From Trichoplax adhaerens (lineage: Eukaryota; Placozoa; Uniplacotomia; Trichoplacea; Trichoplacidae): DNA of 64,000 nt. The notes beneath the pieces were generated by a model. That model was not told the origin of the DNA and did no database searches. It saw only the letters and a list, made by a program, of their open reading frames with translations. Location of the stretch: the NCBI RefSeq assembly GCF_000150275.1, contig NW_002060975.1, positions 276,130 through 340,129 of the forward strand, written 5' to 3'. Each line of letters begins with the position of its first letter. The stretch's first letter is position 1. Both the position numbers and the translations under genes were made by a program. Shown here piece by piece: positions 24,598-34,500 of this stretch.

Positions 24598-27500
24598 CTA
24601 GTTAATAAAAAAATAACGCTCTAAATTAGTTTTGTTTAATAGACTCATATTTCACAAAATACCAGAACATTTACAGTAAATTGAGCTCTACTATCGTCAC
24701 ATCGTATTTTGATTTCCATTTTACAAATATATACGGTAAGAAATATACATTAATTAAAACTTAAAAATGGAGCGAGGATATTGTCAATTTGATTTAATCG
24801 ATTTTTGATCAATTACAAAGTTATTGTTTACAATCTCTAGCGATAATAAATGTATGCTTTAGTGTAATTATTTTTATCGGTATAGTAGTGGTATGATTCA
24901 TTCATAAATTATGAGTATTGCAGTACTGGCTTTTGAGAAAGATAGACTGCTAGTAGTACTGCATCCAGTTAACATCGTATCATATTACAAGCAATAAACT
25001 ATTTTAGAGAATTATATGATAGTCTTCATAAAACAAACAACAAATAGAATGAGATCTACTGGCTTGATGAAACTCAACGCACCGCAGTACTATCAAGTTG
25101 TTTATGTAGAAAAATATCCTTATGCTACACATATTTTTGGAAGTTAAATGTGTATCGTAGTATTATAAAGTAATTTGAAGATGTCAACTATATTTAATTA
25201 TTCTGCATACAAGAATGATGTCAAAGCGAGCGATCAATACTTTAAACGTTCCACATGTATTAGCGTGCAAGCCCGATCACCCCTTAAATCATGTTATAAA
25301 ATTTGATCTCCTTTTCGAATGTAACTAACAGATCGAGTTTAGCTTTTGTTGTGGTCATAAAGAAAATTTCGGCCACTTCATGTGCAATATAATCTCATTT
25401 TTGGCTACTCTAGACAGGAAATCTTTAAAAGATGTCAGAAATTTCAAGTTTTAACATCAGGAACATCGTCCGTCTCACCATTTTGTTTCGATATGCATAC
25501 AAATCGTGCAAGTCTAGTGATCATCAGTTTAACATTAGTAAAATTATCAAATCAAAATAGTTAACGAAAATTAAGCATTAACGGCTATTAATCGTATAAT
25601 TGGATTACTTGGAGTCGTAATAAAGCCTTTTGTATATTAAGGCATTCGATTACTTACACTTGAAATATGCAATCCAATTGAAACATATGAGTCAACGGTT
25701 ATCTATTTATAGTAACGTTATCATCTAGTCCAGGTGTTGACTACTATCGTATCTCATATCGGTTCTATGTCTAGTATAGAATAAACATGGAATAGGAGTA
25801 ACGTTGAATTTTCACTTTTTTTTTTGGTTAGCGTTTGAACATTAGATAGGTTACTTGGAGGATTGTATATCAAAATTCTACTTATTATTATTTGCTTTTG
25901 AAATGACATTATGCATCATTTAATTTGTCAAAGGAAAGCCGTTAAATAAATCAACTGCTGCCTTGAAAAGCATTCCAAGCTGACAATTTAAAAGAAGCAC
26001 TGCACTTTCTGTAGGATTGATCGAAAAGGGAAAATTATGCATAGACTAGCGTTATATGATAAATTGATGATTCAATCGATAAGAGTTGAATCTAGGGTTG
26101 CCATGTAACTTAGAAGTTAAAAACTGAGAGATAGATAGGCAGAAGTAAAGCAAAAAATTGTTACGATCACGGCTATATTATCGAACAAGAATTTGTTTTC
26201 TATAATAAATAACTTGTACTGTAGCCTGTAACAGAGCAAATAACAACATACAATACGTATATACTAGTAGCACTGTGCAATCACGAAAACAATAAGGGGA
26301 AAAGCAGTAGAATGCAATGTACAAGATGTAATGTTGACTATAAGGAGAATGGGAATGTATTTTATAGTTGTATTATGATTAAACCTTTCTATGTACATAA
26401 CGTGCGTATTACCGATTGTAGAAATATTAGCCGTCCAAATTTCATCATTAATATATATATTTTAATGTAGTTCGATTAATCATTAATCCATGAATTAGAC
26501 TACCGTGAGTTGGTAACAGAAATAAAATTGATGAGTAAAGAGCAGCGTATAAGCAGTAGTTGTACGGGATGGGTAAAACGTATCATTTGAATATTTCAAT
26601 TTAAACTGTATTACTTTACTCGATGCAATCACATTACAGCGAGCTATTTTAATAAAGGGAGACTTTACTTTGATATAGCTATGATATTAAAAACAACTGG
26701 CATCATTCAATTAAATTGAGACTATTGCTATGGACATTTGTAGAGTAGTTTGTTGGACGTAGGAAACGTGGATGTAATACTATCATCTCAATGCCAATCT
26801 ACTATTCTCTCATCCATTTTAGATTCAATGAATAGTTGGATAGAATTGCATTCGAGAAAAGCTATCGTTATAACTGTAAGGCGATAGACAGTAGTCTAAC
26901 ATAAATGTGTTGTACTGAAGCAGTTTCGGATGGATAGCTAGCCTATGCGGAAGTACTTGATCGAAAAAGAAAGCACTACAGTGAGTGAGTAGGTAATAGG
27001 AAAAGGTAAAAAAGGATTACAATATCCAAATTATTACGGTACTAGCAATCTTGATGCAAGACAAAGAATCTGATGGACGAGTCGGCTACAGTGAAGGAAT
27101 AATAATTACAGTTATAGGATAATCTTACCAAGAGATAGTGGAGAAAAAACCATTAAAGCCAGAAGACATAAGCATTTGAATTGCATGTAAGCCATGTTGA
27201 ATTACTATGAGAAGTGTGCAAGGCGTTTGGATCAGTTAAATGAAACAATAATTCCTAATTAACCTTAATAAATCGTATCTGTATTTATCAGAGGCTATTT
27301 ACATGTAGAAAGAACAATAACTAAAGGTAATGATAGTATTTTGTCTTGAAGGAATTTGTAATCGTTATCCTGATTGATACTATTCAACCGACGGCCATGA
27401 CTGATACTAATGGCACTTTATATAGCCCTACAGTTATGTATTGACTCCAATCTATTTGCATGTTAACGCTGCAAAATATTTATTTATGGGTTACATTACC

Positions 27501-28100
27501 GAATCACCATATAAGTCTGGGTCCAATTGAAAAATATCTAGTTATTTTCGACCACCAACTTCAATATTATAATGTCTTTTTTTGGGGGGGGGGAGAAAGT
27601 TTGCGTTGGAATTTTAGAGCAGACTAATAAACCAGAGCTATTTTCCTTGCTTGCCGACAATTTCACGTTTCAATTCAAGGTCAGCAACCACGCCAATTGT
27701 GTATGTACTACCACTATCGTCATCTATCTTGATTCGGATGACGGAGCGTCTAGTTTTAATAATCGTCTTCACTATTAGCCAAGGAAGTTAAGTTCAGCAT
27801 CCAAGGGAAGATTAAAATAACGAGTGAAAAGGAGCGACTTGGCTTATCGAATTAAAGTGATAAGGAATCGATTAGAAATAGAGGTGTTAAGTTGGAGATA
27901 AGGCGGAGCACTTTCTGATCGGGCGTAAAAACAGCTAAAGTTGCACACGCTGTTCAAATGGGCCTTGAAAGCTAGTTGATCGATGCGAAAATAAGAATTA
28001 TTATTGATCTGGAATAATGGCGATGATAATGCATTAATTATTATGGTAATGTATATCTAACGTTTAAAGTAATCACTGAATACTTTACCGTTATTTATTG
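24598..28100. other. Gene-poor stretch upstream of the Ig receptor
   Basis: This should contain the missing first exon(s) and promoter of the minus-strand Ig receptor. I looked for a minus-strand ATG plus hydrophobic signal ending in a phase-1 GT donor and found no convincing one. ORFs at 25382 and 27572 (plus) look like chance. A 10-base G run lies near 27583-27592. Confidence 0.5.
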
Positions 28101-28139
28101 GCCTTGAATAGCGTCCACAGCACGTACGCATGCACGCTT

Positions 28140-28276
28140 GTACCCACCCAAACCGAACCCAGGTCAACTGACGTCAAGATCACCGCCATCGCATACGCAA
28201 GCAGCAGCAATTCCATCGATCCTACTGTACGCTATATAATTATTGTACGGTTTGGGTACCATATTGAGCATGCGCA
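28140..28276. promoter_or_regulatory. Orphan promoter-like cluster: CRE, TATA, NRF1-type motif inside an inverted repeat
   Basis: Within 140 bp I see a perfect palindromic CRE (TGACGTCA, 28169-28176), a TATA-like TATATAA (28233-28239) and an NRF1-like GCATGCGCA (28268-28276). The CRE and TATA are bracketed by imperfect inverted arms (GTACCCACCCAAACCG at 28140-28155 and CGGTTTGGGTAC at 28248-28259). Local GC is higher than the surroundings. No coding exon is recognisable downstream on either strand, so promoter function is only a possibility; the inverted arms could equally mark a small mobile element. Confidence 0.35.
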
Positions 28277-28370
28277 GGCAAAAGGGATCTGGTTTTCCAC
28301 TGGGTAGTTCAGTACAGTACTGTATTGTATACAGTCCATACAGTATAATGTTCATAATAGTAATATTAGC

Positions 28371-28398
28371 ATTATTATTATTATTATTATTATTATTA
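28371..28398. repeat. (ATT)n microsatellite
   Basis: About nine ATT triplets in a row. A similar tract lies at 34127-34148 in USF intron 1. Confidence 0.95.
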
Positions 28399-28927
28399 GC
28401 TATATTCCAGAGCTTTGCATATTCAGTTCGTTCAATAAAGTATTAATAATATCCCTTAAGCAAGCAATGGCTACTTTTTGTTTGCACCATTTATCAAGTG
28501 GACAACTTGATTTTCCCTTATTAGATGGACAGTAATGAGTCATAATACTGTTGATTATGACGCCACGAAACAGTAATAACCAGTAGTACTGGACTCTACG
28601 CGGGTAATTTATCGTCTATATACAATAAGTTCAGTATTAGAGTAACAAAGCTTAGACTGGAATCCTGTTTTGTTTGAACTAGGACATCCCATGAGTCATA
28701 CTTTTTTACAGTGAAAAAATGGACCACTATTATAACGTTAGAATGCTTCTGACTCATCCATTCAATCCTTTGAAGCCTACTACTGACATGCAGCTAGGAT
28801 AGCTTTGTAGTTCTTCCTAATCTGGTTGTCAATCTGACGTTACAACTTATTGATCTATACTGTACAGTAATAATTGCAGTAGTAGTCTACAGTACAAAGA
28901 AGAAATAATCACTTTATTGGTCACTGC

Positions 28928-29288
28928 ATGGGTTAAAGGGGGATAGAATTTGTCCATGGATTACCACCATTTCGCGGTTTAGTTGGATGAATAGTATCAT
29001 CTCATAAACGTATTCAAGATTCAGGAAATGCACCCCATACGTGGTAAATGGGTTAAAGGGGGATAGAATTTATCCATGGATTACCACCATTTCGCGGTTT
29101 AGTTGGATGAATAGTATCATCTCATAAACGTATTCAAGATTCAGGAAATGCACCCCATACGTGGTAAATGGGTTAAAGGGGGATAGAATTTGTCCATGGA
29201 TTACCACCATTTCGCGGTTTAGTTGGATGAATAGTATCATCTCATAAACGTATTCAAGATTCAGGAAATGCACCCCATACGTTGGTAA
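28928..29288. repeat. Three-copy 120-bp tandem repeat, nearly identical units
   Basis: Three head-to-tail 120-bp units beginning ATGGGTTAAAGGGGGATAG (28928, 29048, 29168). I can see only a single-base difference (TGTCCAT versus TATCCAT) and one extra T at the end of the third copy. The near-identity means recent expansion or homogenisation. The minus-strand ORF running through it is a by-product of the repeat. Confidence 0.95.
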
Positions 29289-30149
29289 ATGCGAGTTGCA
29301 GCGGTACGCGTATGAGAAGATTGACTTCTTTTCGATTCCGTTAAGGGCCTAAAAATGAAATTTATTTTCTGCAGTGATTTCAGTCTAAATTCAGGCATAT
29401 AGTGGGAATCAGTGCTATGGCCTAAGGCACACTCTTCTAAAACCTGTCTGTAAAATCCTATTATGAACAGTATTGTAGTGATGGGCGAAGTAGAATTATT
29501 TGTAAATCAAATAGGTCGAGCTCTTTTTATGCGAAAGTACATTACTTTTGTTTTAGAGGAGATTGCTTTTGCGGCCTTTTTAATGCTGTACGTGCGTGTA
29601 TTATTTATTTACTGTATTGATATATACTTTAATATTCGCGTAGTCGGTAGGCCAGATTGAATAGACCCATGATGTAGTACGCATTTCAGTCGTATACAGA
29701 TTTACGTATGATCATTGGTGAGTAGGGCCGGCCCTATGATAGAGATCAAAGAGAAAATTTTCCCATTACTTTCACTGCACTGAGTGAGGAATCTTTTCCA
29801 GCAGCTTGTTACGTTGTTTGTCCAATTTATCCCGTATTATTGATTGATTGAATTCTTTTTTCTTTTCTACGGTAAACGACATATACTGTATACTTGTGTA
29901 TGGTATGGAAGATTGAGTAGTCCATAGTCCATTGAATAATTTTGTCTCTATTTTTGAGTGTATACTGTATACTGTATACACTATAGTTAATTGATTGATA
30001 TTTTCATAGTTTATGATACAGTAGGAAAAGCAAGGATAAGTGACTATGAGCAATGAACATGAAATTCAAGCGTGTTGGATAAGGGCAGTAAAAAGAGACC
30101 AAGTCGAGAGGGAAAGAGTGCAGTATAGTGGCCATTGCACTATTTCACG

Positions 30150-31010
30150 AAGGGCTGCAGTAGCCTTGAAGTATTGGGAAGTTTTTACAGTACAGTACTG
30201 TACTGTCTGTAGGTTGACTACTAGTGCGTCCTCTACGACAGACGGACGTTACGACAGACGTGCCCTTTTTGAATAGTCAAATGACTGGCTTCAGTTTGAG
30301 AAGCAGCTTGAAAAGGAGATTTTCTAGATTCGTTCTTAGAGTAGTACAGTACAGTACTATTTCACGGAGGGCTATAGTACAGTAGGCTTGAAGACCACTT
30401 GTACAGAGTATTGGAAGTTTTTACAGTTTTTACAGCACATTACTGTCTGGCAGGTTGGATAGTGCGTCGTCAACGACAGACGGACGGACGCACCCTTTTT
30501 GGACAGTCAATTGACTGGCTACAGTTTGAGAAGCAGCTTGAAAAGGAGATTCTCTACATTCGTTCTTACAGTAGTACAGCACTATTTGACGGAGGGCTAC
30601 CAGTAGGCTTGAAGACCACTTGTGCAGCGTGCAGTACAGTATTGGAAGTTTTTACAGCACATCACTGTCTGGTAGGTTGGATAGTGCGTCCTCGACGACA
30701 GACGGACACACCCTTTTTGGACAGTCAAATGACTGGCTACAGCTTGGGAAGCAGCTTGAAAAGGAGATTCTCTACATTCTTTCTTACAGTAGTACTATTT
30801 TGACGGAGGGCTACAGTAGGCTTGAAGACCACTTTGTGCAGTGTACAGTACTGTAGTTTTGTCAATTCTGGTATTGAAAATCACTCTACGACAGACAGAC
30901 GTCATGACAGACATACCCTATTTGGACAGTCAAATGACTAGCTCCAGTTTGAGAAGCAGCTTGAAAAGGAGATTCTCTACAGTACATGCGTTCTTACAGT
31001 AGTAAAGTGA
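30150..31010. repeat. Degenerate tandem repeat, about four units of 205-230 bp
   Basis: Each unit contains AGTATTGG(G)AAGTTTTTACAG, a GACAGACGGACG stretch, GGACAGTCAAATGACTGGCT and GAAGCAGCTTGAAAAGGAGA; the last landmark recurs at about 30300, 30530, 30749 and 30954. Units are separated by runs of the self-complementary motif TACAGTAC/GTACTGTA. ORFs here on the plus strand are repeat artefacts. Confidence 0.9.
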
Positions 31011-31199
31011 GATATGTGATAAGATAGCAATGGAATCCTTGCCTCATTGAACTAGAATATGAAATGACTGAAATAGTACTCCATGGACTCTATTCTATCT
31101 GATCAAGTCGACCCACTCGCTTTCCACTGTAGAGTCCCGTAAGGAGGGAGGACTGGACGCGTCCGAGGTTCGGTTCCACTGGCGTGCTTGTCCAAGCCC

Positions 31200-31506
31200 C
31201 TGCCTTGGGATTTATCACGTGGCCATCGCTGGGCCCTTCCCGTCAGGCTTTGTGTTATCACGTGCCTAGTCAGGTGGTCAGGGAGAAAAAGGAGGCAAAG
31301 AAAAAAAAAAAAATTCCCTGCCAACTGATACTGACTGTGTGATGGCCTATTTTGCAGTGGTTACGTAGGCCAGGTGGGTGACCGCCGCCATGACAGTTGA
31401 GTGGAGACCGTGTTGATCTCAGTTGGCTTCACATGACCAGTGGTCACCACATGATCAAGTTGAGGTTTTTTAGGCGCGTCTATTGGCATTTTTAACTTGG
31501 TCCCAC
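31200..31506 (+). promoter_or_regulatory. USF promoter/leader with clustered E-boxes and a uORF
   Basis: GC-richer than anything nearby. Two palindromic E-boxes (CACGTG at 31216-31221 and 31259-31264, both preceded by T, the favoured USF/MiT flank) lie upstream of two CACATG boxes (31430-31435, 31448-31453). A fifth CACATG at 31504-31509 overlaps the proposed start codon. An upstream ATG in a strong context (GCCGCCATGA) at 31390 opens a nine-codon uORF ending at 31416. Because the gene downstream encodes an E-box-binding factor, autoregulation is a natural inference. The transcription start is not visible. Confidence 0.6.
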
Positions 31507-34500
31507 ATGACCTCTGCAAGTGGATTACAACTTAATCTAGATGCCTCCTCGTTGGAGGTGAGTGGAGCAGGAGCAGTAGTTAGTAATCAAGAACAAAAGC
31601 CTAGAATGGATAATAAAGTCAATGAAAGTAATGTACAAGTTGGAAATGCATCGACAACTGCAACAAGCAATCAAGGAGGAAATGACGATGAACGAAGTAA
31701 TAGTAATGTAGCGATGGCGAATGATGGTAGTAACAATGGCAGTGCATCGACTGGCCAAGTCCAATATGGTGAGCATAGCATCCAATATTCTACGATGCAT
31801 TTTCCTAGTCAACATCCTACAGCAGGCAATGCAAGTGGACAAGTTCAAGGCAATCCGTTATTTAATGGTGGCCATCAACATGCTCGAGTGTTAACGACAG
31901 CTGAACAAGACGGCAATGCCAACGCAGCTCCTGTGGTCTACGCTGCACAACATCAACCTGGGCAAAATATCACCGCTCAGACAGTCATTCAAAGCCAATT
32001 TTCTTCCACACCTCCTGCATCATCATTAGCTGAAAGTAATGAAGCAAGATATAGCTATTTCGCTCCACAAACCGACCGAGTTTCACCCAATGCTGCTGCG
32101 GCGGCTGCTGCTGCTGCTGCTGGTAAATTTTCAACCTAGTTCAATACAAAATTGTATAGTCTAGCATTGTAGTTGGAGAGATGCAAGATAAATCGTCTAT
32201 TTTTCTCTCTACTCGATGATAGCGCACACAACATCAGCTACAACGCTTGACTTGTTTACTTGACTCTTGAATGAGCACATTAGCAATTGCAATTAGCTAC
32301 AGTAGACAAGGACACGTCTTCAGTCTTATATCAACTATCCTTTTTTGGTTATCAACTTGTCGTCTCGCTAGCCAGACGAAAAAAAATTACCCTTTTTCCC
32401 ATTTTCTCTCATCCTCGTCTACTCTATCATGGTGGATTGAATTTTTTTTTTTTTCAATATATCAAGAATAATGTCTAATCCTAGCTATTACAAGTTAAAT
32501 AGCCTAGGCTCAATAGTATCCTATACAACAAATAGTCTTAATTTAATGGTCGATTGTAGAATAGAGTGTATCTAGCTATCACGCAGTGATGGATAGTCAC
32601 TAGTCAGTCGATTGGGCTAATTAATTAGGTCTATCTTTCTACCTTCATGGGTTGAACGAATAACTGAAAGTACATCATTGCTCTTTTCGAACCCTGATAC
32701 CGTCTTACTTGTATTAGTATCCAAGCTCTGTCCGTTGAATAGGCCCAAGAACTGTATTGAACCTGCCGTAGTCATCATGTATTCAATTCTTTGTCAAAGA
32801 CTAGCTTTTTCATCCTTTGACCTTTCTGACTTGGGGTAGAAAATAATCATTTTATGGCCAAAAGTAGCAGATTGTAGCTTAGTATCAACTTGCCATCAAT
32901 TAAATCTTGCATCAATAATCACCCCAAATTATTACACCTTGTAGCATTCGACTAAAATTGAATCATTAGTTGTGTTTTCAATCTTTCTAACGTTCAGACT
33001 TTTTAGACGATTTGTCATAATGGCATGAAAACTTTTATTATCCCATGACAACCCATTCAATCTGCAATGGAATGCCTTGATATTAATATTATTTTTTTTC
33101 AGCTGTTCAAACTCCATGGGTATTTCGGTTGCGCTAGAAATAAGACCACTTTCCCTCTACTACATGATTGTTGTGATGGCGTGAAAACAAACGTTACTAT
33201 TGCATACCTACGTATTCAGCATGCAATTGAATGCCCTTGATGTTTTTTTCTAGACTTTGTTACTGTACTATATACTGCCAGGTTATTTTGATGGCGTTAG
33301 AACTGGATCACAAGGTCAGTGGTGTAATTTTCCGTTACATGTAAGCATAGATTACTACAAGTCATACCCTCGACAGGGTTTCCCATTGCCACTGGAATAG
33401 AATATCACAATTTCGCAAGGCCAGTGTTGTTATTTTCCATACCAGTAGTCTGGAATGACATTCAAGCCAATCTTTACTATAGAAAGGGGATAATATGTGA
33501 CAGAATTAAAACCGGTTGTAGTTGATGATAACTGTGCTAACCAGATTGATCTCCTACCGTTATGATATGGTCGCTAAAAAGAATCGGCATTGCGATATTT
33601 AAGCACATATTGTACATTTTACTGAGTAATTCATGGATGATAAACTATTTCATGTGAAAAGCTACTCAATTGCTGTAGCACTTGATTTAACGACATGATT
33701 TTGCAACCTTTTCTTTGCGCTGAAATTGGAGAAGATCAAGTACTTATCAATACGTAGACTCTAATTTTACCCTTCCTTGATCAATCGAACTCATTTAGCC
33801 ATACGAATTTAACGGTGCAAGTGAACAATACTGTTTAGCTGATGATTTAGTACATAGACTGTAACTTTTGCCCTTCCTTGATCGACCAAACTCATTTAGC
33901 GACAACCATGGACTACTCGAACGCCTCGTATTCGAGTAGTCCATGGCGAAACTATTTCAACGGTATAACATATTTTTAAATAATACGGTTTAGCTTATGA
34001 TATAGTACGTAGACTGCAACGTTACTCTGTCTTGATCAACCGAACACAGTTAATGAAACTAATTCAACGGTGCAAGATGTTTTTACTAATGCTAATACTA
34101 TCTTCTGACTAATCTAAGGTATTATAATTATTATTATTATTATTATTGTATCATAATGGGATGTCTAGAAATGGAACAATTGCAATAGCTGTAATATGAT
34201 TATTATTACTGTATCGGAATAATGATGCCTGATCATCATATTGCAAGCTCTCGTAAGATATTTTTCGTATATGTAATTATTGAAACCGAAAATACTCGCT
34301 TCAGTATCGAAAAAGCTTTCCTGAAGCAATTTCATCTTTTTAACTGTTGTACAAAACGGTCTCGACAACGAAATGGCAATGATAATTTAAAATAATCAAC
34401 GATACTTTATCTAGTAAAACATAATTTTGATCGAATATTTCAACTATAGATGGTGACTGTAGTTATAATCGGCACGACTTAGTATACGATTATAGTTTAT

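Noticed and set aside
26640-27160. Possible signal-peptide exons for the Ig receptor (near 26660 and 27124, minus strand)
   Set aside because: One ends in the wrong phase; the other encodes only about eight residues without a hydrophobic core.
28928-29288. Regular repeats that could suggest a CRISPR array
   Set aside because: The 120-bp units abut head to tail with no unique spacers, and the host is a eukaryote; this is a simple tandem repeat.
30040-30856. Plus-strand ORFs of 78-134 codons
   Set aside because: Produced by the 205-230 bp tandem repeat; their sequences repeat each other and show no domain.
31483-31506. Upstream TTG (31483) as the USF start
   Set aside because: A nuclear animal gene is expected to use ATG; the first in-frame ATG is 31507.
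32690-32705. GGGTTCGAA on the minus strand as a tRNA B-box
   Set aside because: No matching A-box or cloverleaf arms at the proper distance.
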